This document shows, piece after piece, positions 51,587-60,139 of a stretch of DNA of 64,000 nucleotides (its first letter is position 1; the number at the start of each line of letters is the position of its first letter). This DNA is from CBDDFS01 sp965227255 (lineage in GTDB: Bacteria; Bacteroidota; Bacteroidia; Flavobacteriales_E; Vicingaceae). The notes beneath the pieces are model-generated. The model was not told the DNA's origin, ran no database searches, and saw only the letters and a program-made list of their open reading frames with translations. The stretch spans positions 310,001 to 374,000 of the forward strand of contig CBDDFS010000002.1 in NCBI GenBank assembly GCA_965227255.1. Direction: 5' to 3'. A program made the position numbers and the translations under genes.

Positions 51587-53059
51587 TTGCAATCTCTTAA
51601 ACAGTTAGCCGGTCAAACGGCCATTTATGGACTGTCCAGCATTCTGGGCAGATTTCTGAATTATCTGCTAACTCCTATTCTTACCTACGCATTCTTGCCG
51701 AAGGAATATGGGGTGGTCACAGAGATGTATGCCTTTGTTGCATTTCTTGTTGTTATGCTGACATATGGCATGGAAACCGCCTTCTTCCGATATGTCAGTA
51801 AATCTGAAAATCCGAATCGAGTTTATCAAACCGCATTATTTCCGGTAGCTACAACGGGCATGATATTCATGACCCTCTGTCTGATATTTTCTCAAAGTCT
51901 GGCAGACCTTATTCAGTACCCGGATAACCCTGAATACATTTCATGGTTTGCCATTATTGTAAGTCTTGATGCCATTTCTTCAATTCCATTGGCAAAGTTG
52001 AGGCACGAGAATAAAGCCTTTCGATTTGCCTTTGTGAATCTCTTTTCAATCAGCATCAATGTAATACTTGTCCTCTATTGGGTCAAATACTGTAAGCCTG
52101 CCTATCTTCAAAATGAAACGAATTGGCTTATTGATCATACTTATTCTGACCAGATCGGAGTAGGTTATGTATTCATTGCCAATTTGGTTTCGGCCATAAC
52201 CAAGATACTATTGTTGTCTCCTTATGTACTCAAGCTGAGACAAAAGCTTGATACGGCCTTACTAAAAAAGATGATATTCTATGGCCTGCCCTTGCTTGTG
52301 GCCGGACTTGCCGGCATTATTAATGAAAGCATTGACAGGATTCTTTTAAAATATTTGCTCCTCGAAAATAATTCTCTTGATTACACGATGGCACAGGTTG
52401 GAATCTACGGAGCCTGTTACAAGGTTTCAATTTTGATTACCCTTTTTGTGCAAGCCTATAGGTATGCCGCAGAACCATTTTTCTTTAATAAGTCGACAGA
52501 CACAGACGCCAAAGAAATGTACGCTCTTCTCATGAAATACTTTGTGATCGTCTGTCTCTTCATCTTTGTGGCGCTGATGTTCAACATTGATCTGGTCATG
52601 TGGTTTGTAGGAGAGGAATATAGAGTTGGCGTAACGGTGGTTCCAATATTACTGATGGCAAACATATTCCTGGGTATATATTATAACCTATCAGTTTGGT
52701 ATAAGCTGACGGACAAGACAATGATCGGCGCTTATATTGCCGTTTTTGGCGCCTCAGTCACCCTGGTTTTGAATATTCTCTTAATTCCAAAACTCGGATA
52801 TGAAGGATCGGCCTGGGCAACTCTGGCATGTTATTCTTCGATGGCAGTTGTATCGTATTTCCTTGGCAGAAAATACTACCATGTACCATACCCTGTTCTT
52901 AAAATTCTGGTGTATTTCGCAGGTGTATTACTAATATATTATTCTCTCTCAAAAATAGATTTCGAAGAAACCACAGGCTACCTGGTCAGAAATACCGTTC
53001 TTCTTCTTATTGCAGGTGCTTTTTACCTCCTTGAGAAGCCTAAAAAATTGATAATTTAG
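51587..53059 (+). CDS. Wzx-like polysaccharide flippase (MATE/MOP superfamily)
   Basis: 490 residues from a TTG, which is accepted because the family start (LKQLAGQTAIYGLSSILGRF) follows directly and there is no earlier ATG. About 14 hydrophobic segments span the protein. Proteins of this type flip lipid-linked sugars, lipid II-like molecules or O-units across the inner membrane. It heads a conserved envelope group: flippase, dut, nucleotidyltransferase, TPR, DUF4292, EnvC-like. Confidence 0.9.
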   Translation: MQSLKQLAGQTAIYGLSSILGRFLNYLLTPILTYAFLPKEYGVVTEMYAFVAFLVVMLTYGMETAFFRYVSKSENPNRVYQTALFPVATTGMIFMTLCLIFSQSLADLIQYPDNPEYISWFAIIVSLDAISSIPLAKLRHENKAFRFAFVNLFSISINVILVLYWVKYCKPAYLQNETNWLIDHTYSDQIGVGYVFIANLVSAITKILLLSPYVLKLRQKLDTALLKKMIFYGLPLLVAGLAGIINESIDRILLKYLLLENNSLDYTMAQVGIYGACYKVSILITLFVQAYRYAAEPFFFNKSTDTDAKEMYALLMKYFVIVCLFIFVALMFNIDLVMWFVGEEYRVGVTVVPILLMANIFLGIYYNLSVWYKLTDKTMIGAYIAVFGASVTLVLNILLIPKLGYEGSAWATLACYSSMAVVSYFLGRKYYHVPYPVLKILVYFAGVLLIYYSLSKIDFEETTGYLVRNTVLLLIAGAFYLLEKPKKLII

Positions 53060-53073
53060 CATCCGTTTTAGCA

Positions 53074-53508
53074 ATGAAAGTTAGAGTAATAAATAAATCG
53101 AAACATGCTCTGCCTCAATACGAGACAGATCATTCTGCAGGCCTTGACCTGAGAGCGAATATGGACGAATCTGTCGAACTCAAGCCACTGGATCGGGCCC
53201 TGATAAAAACCGGTCTTTTCATCGAATTGCCCGTTGGTTATGAAGCCCAGGTGAGACCGAGAAGTGGGCTAGCATATAAAAAGGGCATTTCTGTATTGAA
53301 CACTCCGGGCACAATTGACGCTGATTACAGAGGTGAAATTGGCGTGATCCTTGTCAATCTTTCAAATGATAATGTAATTATTGAAGATGGAGAGAGAGTT
53401 GCTCAAATGGTCATAGCAAAGCACGAAAGCATCGAGTGGGAAGAAACGACTGAATTAATCGAAACTGAAAGAGGGGCCGGCGGCTTTGGCAGCACTGGCA
53501 CTCAGTAA
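53074..53508 (+). CDS. dut: Deoxyuridine 5'-triphosphate nucleotidohydrolase
   Basis: 144 residues with the five dUTPase motifs: AGLDLRAN, RPRSGLAYK, the GTIDADYRGEIGV uracil-binding hairpin, GERVAQMV, and the C-terminal P-loop-like RGAGGFGSTG. It hydrolyses dUTP to dUMP and PPi, limiting uracil in DNA. It lies 14 nt after the flippase and 14 nt before the nucleotidyltransferase. Confidence 0.97.
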   Translation: MKVRVINKSKHALPQYETDHSAGLDLRANMDESVELKPLDRALIKTGLFIELPVGYEAQVRPRSGLAYKKGISVLNTPGTIDADYRGEIGVILVNLSNDNVIIEDGERVAQMVIAKHESIEWEETTELIETERGAGGFGSTGTQ

Positions 53509-53522
53509 TCCAATTACACATC

Positions 53523-54521
53523 ATGAGAATTATTGTTCCCATGGCGGGCATAGGAAAAAGAATGCGCCCGCATACCCTTACAACACCTAAACCCTTGCTT
53601 TCCGTAGCAGGCAAACCCATTGTGCAACGGCTAGTAGAAGGCATTGTTGACGTTTGTGATGAGGAGGTTGAAGAAATTGCTTTCATCATTGGTGACTTTG
53701 GTGAAAAAGTTGAAAATGATCTGAAAGAAGTCGCGTCAAACCTGGGCGCCAAAGGAAGCATATATCATCAGGAAGAAGCCCTGGGAACAGCACATGCAGT
53801 TCTTTGTGCTGGAGATTCTTTGGATGGAAAAGTGGTTGTGGCTTTTGCCGACACATTGTTTTACGCCGACTTTACACTTGACGAAAGTAAGGATGGTATT
53901 ATCTGGGTTCAGAAAGTGGAAGATCCAAGGCCTTTTGGAGTAGTTAAACTTGACGATGCCGGCGTTATCAATGAATTTGTTGAGAAGCCTCAGGAATTTG
54001 TTTCCGACCTTGCCATCATAGGAATCTATTACTTCAAGGACGGTGCGAACTTGAAATCAGAACTTCAATACCTGATCGATAACAACATCATGGATAAAGG
54101 TGAGTATCAGCTGACCAATGCCCTTGAGAACATGAAGGAAAAAGGCAAGAAATTCTATGCTGGTGAGGTTGAAGAATGGCTTGACTGTGGAAATAAAAAT
54201 GCCACAGTTTATACAAATGGGAGAGTTCTCCAGCGGGAAGGAAACGAAATAAGCTCAGAACTTTCTAAAGAAAATGCAGTAATAATCGATCCGTGTTTTA
54301 TTGGCAAAGGGGTTAGTATTAAGAATTCTGTCATCGGTCCTAATGTTTCTCTTGGCAACAACACGGTGGTTGAAAACTGCGTTATATCCGATAGCATTGT
54401 TGGTGAGAATACTAAGATTTCAGGAGAAAATATTTCCAATTCAATGATTGGTAACCAGGTTGAATATACGGCCCAATCCAAAGATTTAAGCCTAGGAGAT
54501 TTTAATAACATCTCCTTGTAG
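53523..54521 (+). CDS. Sugar-1-phosphate nucleotidyltransferase with left-handed beta-helix tail
   Basis: 332 residues. The N-terminal catalytic domain (1-225) starts MAGIGKRMRPHTLTTPKPLL, the nucleotidyltransferase signature, with a sugar-binding VEKP motif in NEFVEKPQEF. The C-terminal part (about 255-325) shows hexapeptide repeats (VIGPNVSLGNNTVVENCVIS). It could be a glucose-1-phosphate thymidylyltransferase, mannose-1-phosphate guanylyltransferase or related enzyme; the base and sugar cannot be decided from sequence alone. Confidence 0.88.
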   Translation: MRIIVPMAGIGKRMRPHTLTTPKPLLSVAGKPIVQRLVEGIVDVCDEEVEEIAFIIGDFGEKVENDLKEVASNLGAKGSIYHQEEALGTAHAVLCAGDSLDGKVVVAFADTLFYADFTLDESKDGIIWVQKVEDPRPFGVVKLDDAGVINEFVEKPQEFVSDLAIIGIYYFKDGANLKSELQYLIDNNIMDKGEYQLTNALENMKEKGKKFYAGEVEEWLDCGNKNATVYTNGRVLQREGNEISSELSKENAVIIDPCFIGKGVSIKNSVIGPNVSLGNNTVVENCVISDSIVGENTKISGENISNSMIGNQVEYTAQSKDLSLGDFNNISL

Positions 54522-54525
54522 TATC

Positions 54526-56244
54526 TTGTATAAGAACATTTTACATATCATCGCCCTGGCTATTTTTCTGGCTTCATCCGTGGATGTCGAAGCGCAGAAA
54601 AAGGGCAAAAAAGGGGAAATTTCCTATAAGGACAAACAGAAATTCGAACGATTATACATCGATGCGAGCAAGGCCAAAATGCTCTCAGATCTTGAGCAGG
54701 CAGCCAAGCTATACGAACATTGCATAAAGATCGATCCTAGTCAGCCGGCACCCTATTTTGAGCTTGGCAATATTTACATGCATCTCGGAAGAAATGATGA
54801 AGCAGTGGAATATGCGAGCAAGGCAGCTGAGTTGGATCCAATGAATTATTACTACAGGCTTCTCTATGCTGAAATTCTTAAGAATAATCAGCAATTCGAT
54901 GCGGCCATAAAAGAGTTTGAGGACATCGTTGAGAAATTCCCGACCAAAGTCAACACATACCTCGAATTGTCATTACTCTATGTTCTTAAAAAGGATTACG
55001 AATCAGCAATCCGGGTATATGACGATCTGGAAAAACAAGTCGGACCAAGCGAGGAAATAAAGTTGAAGAAACAATACCTGTATCTTCAGAATGGGGAGGT
55101 TAACAAAGCAGCTGAAGAAATTGAAAGTCTGATTGAGATGTTCCCGGATAACGTCCAATACTACCTTTTACTTGCCGAGATATATAATGTGAACGGAATG
55201 GACGATAAGGCCCTGAAACAATATAAAGTTGCAGCCGAAAAGTTTCCCAATGATGCCAGCGTTCATATTTCATTTGCAGAATATTACAGAACCAAAGGTC
55301 AGTTCAACAAAGCATTGGATCACCTGAAAATAGCCTTTGCCGACCCGAGCCTGGATGTGGATGAAAAAGTAAAAACCATTCTGTCTTTCTTCGATCTTGC
55401 AGATCGGGATAAAGAATTCAGGAAGGACCTCATTGAATTAGGTGAGGTATTGCTCAAGGCACACCCCGAGAATGCACCGGTTCTGACAATCAATGGAGAC
55501 ATTCAATTGAATTACGGCGACCCGGAGAAAGCCCGAAATCATTACATGAAGGCTGTCGAAATTGATGCTTCAAGATATCCCATCTGGAGTCAACTTCTGA
55601 TATTGGAAGCAGACCAACAAAAATTCGACACCCTGGCCATTCATTCTCAACAGGCCATCGATTTATTCCCGAATCAACCGGCCAGTTACTACTTCCTTGG
55701 TTTTGCAAAAAGTCAACTTGAAGAATATGAAGAAGCTGCCGAAGCATACAGACAAGGAGTGAACCTAATTATTGACAATCCACCATTGCAGGTACAATTC
55801 TATCTGGGAATGGGTGACTCTTATAATCAGGCAGGAAGACATGACCTTTCTGATGATGCATTTGAGAAAGCATTGAAAATTGATTCAAACAACACGATTG
55901 CACTGAACAACTACAGTTATTATCTCAGCCTTAGAGAAGACAAACTGGAAAGGGCCCTTTATATGTCAAAAAGAGCCAATGACCTGGAACCGAATTCTGC
56001 CACATATCTGGATACTTATGCCTGGATACTATATAAATTAGAAAGGTATGAGGAGGCGAATACCTATATTCAGAAAGCATTGAATAATGGCGGTGAATTG
56101 AGCGGAGAAGTCCTGGAGCATGCAGGTGATATTCTGATAAAACTTGGGGATTCTTCAGGTGCTCTTAAGTATTGGGAAAAGGCGAAAGAAAGTGGAGATG
56201 CTTCGAATGAAATTGAAGAAAAGATCAACTCGGTCGCGAAGTAA
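54526..56244 (+). CDS. Exported TPR-repeat protein
   Basis: 572 residues from a TTG at 54526; no ATG gives the signal peptide (about 1-23, SVDVEAQ). About 12 TPR units cover residues ~45-565, with recognisable ones at APYFELGNIYMHLGRNDEA and NNTIALNNYSYYLSL. It is periplasmic or outer-membrane associated and probably a protein-binding scaffold. It sits 4 nt after the nucleotidyltransferase and overlaps DUF4292 by 38 nt, in an order conserved in Bacteroidota. Confidence 0.85.
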   Translation: MYKNILHIIALAIFLASSVDVEAQKKGKKGEISYKDKQKFERLYIDASKAKMLSDLEQAAKLYEHCIKIDPSQPAPYFELGNIYMHLGRNDEAVEYASKAAELDPMNYYYRLLYAEILKNNQQFDAAIKEFEDIVEKFPTKVNTYLELSLLYVLKKDYESAIRVYDDLEKQVGPSEEIKLKKQYLYLQNGEVNKAAEEIESLIEMFPDNVQYYLLLAEIYNVNGMDDKALKQYKVAAEKFPNDASVHISFAEYYRTKGQFNKALDHLKIAFADPSLDVDEKVKTILSFFDLADRDKEFRKDLIELGEVLLKAHPENAPVLTINGDIQLNYGDPEKARNHYMKAVEIDASRYPIWSQLLILEADQQKFDTLAIHSQQAIDLFPNQPASYYFLGFAKSQLEEYEEAAEAYRQGVNLIIDNPPLQVQFYLGMGDSYNQAGRHDLSDDAFEKALKIDSNNTIALNNYSYYLSLREDKLERALYMSKRANDLEPNSATYLDTYAWILYKLERYEEANTYIQKALNNGGELSGEVLEHAGDILIKLGDSSGALKYWEKAKESGDASNEIEEKINSVAK

Positions 56245-57148
56245 CAGAAATACGTTTTTGTATTTGTTGATTTTGACTGTGACGGTCATGTCATCATGCA
56301 AGGTTACCAAAGACGCCGATCGAAAGGCTACCATTTATAGAAGTCCTGAGAAGGTCATAGAATTGACTCAGGAAAAAGACCTTCAATACAAGAACCTTTC
56401 TATGAGGGCTAGTGTGACAGTTTCGGATGGAAAGAAGAATACTTCTTTCAAAGCAAGCATTCGAATGCACAAAGATTCTGTGATTTGGTCCTCTCTTTCC
56501 CTGTTGGGCATTGCCGGAGCCAAAACCCTCATCACACAAGACAGCATTAAAATTGTAAACTACAAGGAAAGAACCTACATCAGCGAACATTATGATGTGA
56601 TGCAGTCCTATCTCAATTCTGACATTCTCAGTTTATCAAATCTTCAAAAAATAATATTGGGGGATTGGTTTTATATAGCTGAAAATGATAAATACCGGTT
56701 AAAATACAACGACACAAACTATGTAGTCAGTACCATTTCAGAAAGAAGACTTGACAAGGACTGGATGGAAAAGAAAATTGATCGATTAGAAAAAAAGATC
56801 GAAAGGCAAGAAGAGAAGGATGCAGATAAGGCCAAAGAAATACTTGAAAAAAAGCAAAAACGAAAACCCAGAAAGTATGAGGGCCTGGCCATAGAAGTGC
56901 AGATCGACCCTTATGATTTGAAAGTGAAAAGTATGCTGGTCAAGGACTATTACTTCAATGGAATGCTGAAAACAGAGTACAGTGATTTTAAAGAAGTGGA
57001 TAATAATCTGATTCCACATCATGTTAATATGACTGTTGAAGGAAGTAATTTCATAAGCCTTGACATTGACTTATACAAGATATCTTTGGACCATGACATT
57101 TCCACACCTTTTTCAATTCCAGCTAAATACAAGAAGGTTGAGCTCTAG
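56207..57148 (+). CDS. DUF4292 family lipoprotein
   Basis: 313 residues from the ATG at 56207, just before a basic stretch, a hydrophobic segment and lipobox VMSSC. DUF4292 resembles LolA/LolB-type lipoprotein-binding folds: NLSMRASVTVSDGKKNTSFKASIRMHKDSVIWSSLS, an early beta sheet, then a Lys/Glu-rich insertion (about 190-230). A role in outer-membrane lipoprotein handling is possible but unproven. It overlaps both neighbours. Confidence 0.85.
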   Translation: MKLKKRSTRSRSNRNTFLYLLILTVTVMSSCKVTKDADRKATIYRSPEKVIELTQEKDLQYKNLSMRASVTVSDGKKNTSFKASIRMHKDSVIWSSLSLLGIAGAKTLITQDSIKIVNYKERTYISEHYDVMQSYLNSDILSLSNLQKIILGDWFYIAENDKYRLKYNDTNYVVSTISERRLDKDWMEKKIDRLEKKIERQEEKDADKAKEILEKKQKRKPRKYEGLAIEVQIDPYDLKVKSMLVKDYYFNGMLKTEYSDFKEVDNNLIPHHVNMTVEGSNFISLDIDLYKISLDHDISTPFSIPAKYKKVEL

Positions 57149-58349
57149 AGTTTATCTTATCATTCTGGCAACATTTCTGTCTGCCAATTCTTTTTCTCAG
57201 ACCAAACAAGAGTTACAAAATAAAAAGCGCAAGCTTCAGGAGGAAATTGAGTATACCAATGAACTGATTGAAGAGACGAAAAAAAATCAGTCGAGCTCAA
57301 TGGATCAACTGGTCAAGATCAATAAAAAGATCGAAAACCGGGAGGAGATAATTTATACCATTCAACAGGAAGTGAGATTGCTCGATAAGAAAATTGAAAA
57401 GAACAAGGCGGTAATTGCCTCACTCGAATCAGATCTCCAGGAACTTAAAGAGGAATATTCGGAAATGCTCTATTATACCTATAAGAACAGGTCGTCCTAT
57501 AATAGACTGATGTTCCTTTTTTCTTCAAAGGATTTTAATCAGGCCTACAAGAGGCTTAAATATTTGCAGCAATACACTAGCTATAGAAAACGTCAGGCTC
57601 AATTAATTGAGAAGACGAAGAACTCAATTGACAAGAAAATTGCACGACTTGAGGACATAAGGGTTGAAAAACAGACTCTGCTCAATTCACTTGAAAATGA
57701 AAGACAGAACTATACTCGAGAAAAGGTAGAACAGGAAGGTGTGTTGACCAACTTGAAGAAGAAAGAAAAAGAGTTGTTAAAGGACCTGAAGAGAAAACAA
57801 AGAACGGCCGACAAATTGCAGAAGGCAATCGAGGAGATTATCCGTGAAGAAATTCGAAAAGCTCGAGAAGCTGCAGCTAAATCCGGAGGTTCTTCAAAAG
57901 GATTCCCGATGACTCCGGAAGCTAAGAAGTTATCTATGAACTTCTCTGCCAACAAAGGGAAGTTGCCCTGGCCGGTTGAAAAAGGGGTGATCACCGGGGA
58001 ATATGGAACCCATCCTCACCCTGTTTTGAAAAACATTATGATCAAGAATAATGGAATTGACATAAGTACGAACAGGGGATCTATTGCCCGATCCATTTTT
58101 GAAGGAGTTGTGAGTAAGGTTCTTATCATTCCCGGGGAAGGGAAATCAGTTCTGGTCAGACATGGTGAATACCTGAGCGTCTATTCTTACATGTCAGAAG
58201 TGTTTGTGAAAGCCGGTGATAAGGTTACTACGAAGCAAGATATAGGGGTACTTGTGAGCGAAGATGCCAACACCAAGACTCAGATTCATTTCGAGCTTTG
58301 GAAAGGGATGAATACGCTGAATCCAATTTATTGGCTGCACCCGAGGTGA
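57138..58349 (+). CDS. EnvC-like murein hydrolase activator (coiled coil plus LytM domain)
   Basis: 403 residues from a TTG at 57138, chosen because the signal peptide (SSRVYLIILATFLSANSFSQ) begins there; the frame opens 26 codons earlier without one. Two coiled-coil blocks (about 25-105 and 150-250) are followed by a LytM/M23 domain (about 285-400). The domain keeps GTHPHP and NGIDIS but reads TQIHFEL where active enzymes have HxH, so it lacks one zinc ligand. EnvC-type proteins are inactive peptidases that activate amidases during cell separation. Its start overlaps DUF4292 by 11 nt. Confidence 0.88.
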   Translation: MSSRVYLIILATFLSANSFSQTKQELQNKKRKLQEEIEYTNELIEETKKNQSSSMDQLVKINKKIENREEIIYTIQQEVRLLDKKIEKNKAVIASLESDLQELKEEYSEMLYYTYKNRSSYNRLMFLFSSKDFNQAYKRLKYLQQYTSYRKRQAQLIEKTKNSIDKKIARLEDIRVEKQTLLNSLENERQNYTREKVEQEGVLTNLKKKEKELLKDLKRKQRTADKLQKAIEEIIREEIRKAREAAAKSGGSSKGFPMTPEAKKLSMNFSANKGKLPWPVEKGVITGEYGTHPHPVLKNIMIKNNGIDISTNRGSIARSIFEGVVSKVLIIPGEGKSVLVRHGEYLSVYSYMSEVFVKAGDKVTTKQDIGVLVSEDANTKTQIHFELWKGMNTLNPIYWLHPR

Positions 58350-58354
58350 ATCAA

Positions 58355-58513
58355 GATTCCTGATTCCAGAATCCAGATTCCAGAGGTTAGGTCTGGATTA
58401 ACTGAGTTGAATCAATTCTAACAAGCCCTGAAATCAATGTTCAAGACACTAAGCCAAAAAGTTAATCTTACCTCCTTTTAAAACAACATTTCAGAATTCT
58501 GGAATCAGGAATC
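58355..58513. repeat. 18-bp perfect inverted repeat with GATTCC-type satellite
   Basis: GATTCCTGATTCCAGAAT at 58355-58372 is the exact reverse complement of 58496-58513. A further short GATTCC/GGAATC unit lies beside each arm. The right arm includes the stop codon of purN. The 123-bp spacer holds no gene. Confidence 0.9.
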
Positions 58514-59086
58514 AGGAATCGATAATTCTCGAACGTATTTCTCCACCACTTCAGGAAAATGTCGGTGTTCTAGTACATGGATTTTTTCCGCCAAAGACTC
58601 CGGCGTATCCTCTTCTTCTACATCGATTTCTGCCTGAAAAAGATGACGACCTTCGTCGTAATTTTCATTTACCAAATGAATGGTAATGCCTGATGCCGAT
58701 TCTTTGTTATCAATAACCGCCTTATGTACATTCATTCCGTACATGCCTTTTCCGCCATATTTTGGTAAAAGAGCTGGATGAATATTTATTATTCTGTCGG
58801 GAAACTGTGCGATCAGCTCTTCGGGAATTTTCAGCAGAAAGCCAGCCAAAATAATAAAGTCAATATTCAGAGAATTCAGTTGATTGCCCAGAGATCCACT
58901 CTCCAGGTCACTTTTAGAAAAAGTGGATCGCGGAATTCCCAACCTGTCGGCTCGTTCCAATACACCTGCATTTTCTTTATTACTCATCACCACAGAGATC
59001 TCTCCGGCATCAGAATTCTCGAAATGCCTGATCAAAGCTTCTGCATTTGTGCCGCTGCCTGAGGCGAGTATGGCGATTTTTTTCAT
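58505..59086 (-). CDS. purN: Phosphoribosylglycinamide formyltransferase
   Basis: 193 residues with SGSGTNAEALI at the N-terminus, the catalytic Asn-His-Asp set (the HPALLPKYGGKGMYG region with NIHPALLP), and GITIHLVNENYDEG. It transfers formyl from 10-formyl-THF to GAR in purine synthesis. The last codons lie in an intergenic inverted repeat, so the C-terminus (SIPDS) may have been altered by insertion of that repeat. Divergent from the deiodinase-like gene. Confidence 0.95.
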   Translation of the reverse strand: MKKIAILASGSGTNAEALIRHFENSDAGEISVVMSNKENAGVLERADRLGIPRSTFSKSDLESGSLGNQLNSLNIDFIILAGFLLKIPEELIAQFPDRIINIHPALLPKYGGKGMYGMNVHKAVIDNKESASGITIHLVNENYDEGRHLFQAEIDVEEEDTPESLAEKIHVLEHRHFPEVVEKYVRELSIPDS

Positions 59087-59119
59087 AAAGTGCTTTTGAA
59101 TTAACTTAGCCCGATTGCA

Positions 59120-59788
59120 ATGTTAATACATATGGAAGGCTTTAAAAAATACGAGTGGCGGAAATTAGAGAAAGAAGAACAGATAGAGAGAAGTGAGAAC
59201 TTTTTCCGCGAAATGAATAAGAGAAGGAGCATAAGAGAATTCAGTGATGAAGCGGTTCCAAAGGAAGCAATTCTAAACGCGATCAAGACAGCTTCCACAG
59301 CACCATCAGGCGCACATAAACAACCTTGGACATTCTGTCTGGTGTCGGATCCTGATATCAAGAGAGAGATACGAAAGGCTGCCGAGGAAGAAGAGAAAGT
59401 AAATTACTCGGGCAGGATGAGTGATGAATGGCTTAAGGACCTTGAGAAGTTTGGCACCAATTGGGAGAAGCCTTTTTTAGAAAGAGCGCCCTATCTAATT
59501 GTCGTTTTTAAAAAGGTTTATGACAATGATGGCGAAGGAAAGAAAACCAACTATTATGTCAATGAGTCTGTAGGTCTTGCTACCGGCTTTCTTTTGATGG
59601 CGCTGCATCAATGCGGCTTATATACACTAACTCACACGCCAAGTCCTTTGAAGTTCCTTTCTAAAATTCTTGGCAGACCAGACAATGAAAGGCCATTTTT
59701 ATTGATACCGGTGGGCTATCCGGAAAGGGATCATGAGGTGCCTGTGCTATCAAGGAAAGAGCTGAACGAAATACTTATAGAATACTGA
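59120..59788 (+). CDS. Iodotyrosine deiodinase-like nitroreductase-fold flavoprotein
   Basis: 222 residues. The FMN-binding RRSIREF (35-41) and TAPSGAHKQPWTF (60-72) match the deiodinase branch of the nitroreductase superfamily very closely. The active-site lid residues known from human IYD (Glu157, Tyr161, Lys182) align with Glu92, Tyr96 and Lys117 here (EKVNY and TNWEK). LLGRP-like LGRPDNERP and PVGYPERD complete the fit. Such enzymes reductively dehalogenate iodo- or bromotyrosine; bacterial homologues exist. No halogen-related gene is adjacent. An alternative ATG lies at 59132. Confidence 0.88.
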   Translation: MLIHMEGFKKYEWRKLEKEEQIERSENFFREMNKRRSIREFSDEAVPKEAILNAIKTASTAPSGAHKQPWTFCLVSDPDIKREIRKAAEEEEKVNYSGRMSDEWLKDLEKFGTNWEKPFLERAPYLIVVFKKVYDNDGEGKKTNYYVNESVGLATGFLLMALHQCGLYTLTHTPSPLKFLSKILGRPDNERPFLLIPVGYPERDHEVPVLSRKELNEILIEY

Positions 59789-59821
59789 TAGTTGGCAGAA
59801 GTATTTATATTTGCCAAGAAA

Positions 59822-59854
59822 TTGGAAAATATTGCCAATAAATCATTTTATTTG
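59822..59854 (+). promoter_or_regulatory. Putative promoter of acpP-fabF
   Basis: TTG at 59822-59824 and TTTATTTG at 59847-59854 (one base off TAnnTTTG) are spaced by 22 nt. The ATG is 28 nt downstream. An upstream TATATTTG at 59806-59813 is an alternative -7 box. Confidence 0.4.
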
Positions 59855-59882
59855 CACCTTGTCTTAATTTAAATCTATTAAC

Positions 59883-60119
59883 ATGGCAGATACAGAATCA
59901 AGAGTAAAAGCAATTATTGTTGACAAACTAGGAGTAGACGAGAGCGAAGTTACAAACGAAGCTAGCTTTACTAATGACCTTGGAGCAGATTCCCTGGACA
60001 CAGTAGAATTGATCATGGAATTTGAAAAGGAATTCAACATTGCCATTCCAGATGATCAAGCAGAGAAAATCGCCACAGTTGGTGATGCTGTAAAATACAT
60101 CAACGACAACGCGAAATAA
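59883..60119 (+). CDS. acpP: Acyl carrier protein
   Basis: 78 residues, the standard ACP length, acidic, with the 4'-phosphopantetheine attachment Ser37 in GADSLDTVEL. The four-helix ACP pattern (SRVKAIIVDKLG, EFEKEFNIAIPDDQAEKI, TVGDAVKYI) is complete. It carries acyl chains in fatty acid synthesis and is immediately followed, after 20 nt, by fabF. Confidence 0.97.
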   Translation: MADTESRVKAIIVDKLGVDESEVTNEASFTNDLGADSLDTVELIMEFEKEFNIAIPDDQAEKIATVGDAVKYINDNAK

Positions 60120-60139
60120 TATAAATTCTATCCTTTCAG

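Noticed and set aside
47934..54521. O-antigen or capsule biosynthesis island
   Set aside because: There are two nucleotidyltransferases, an epimerase and a flippase but no glycosyltransferase, polymerase or rfbBCD; the dut-TPR-DUF4292-EnvC part is a conserved core cluster.
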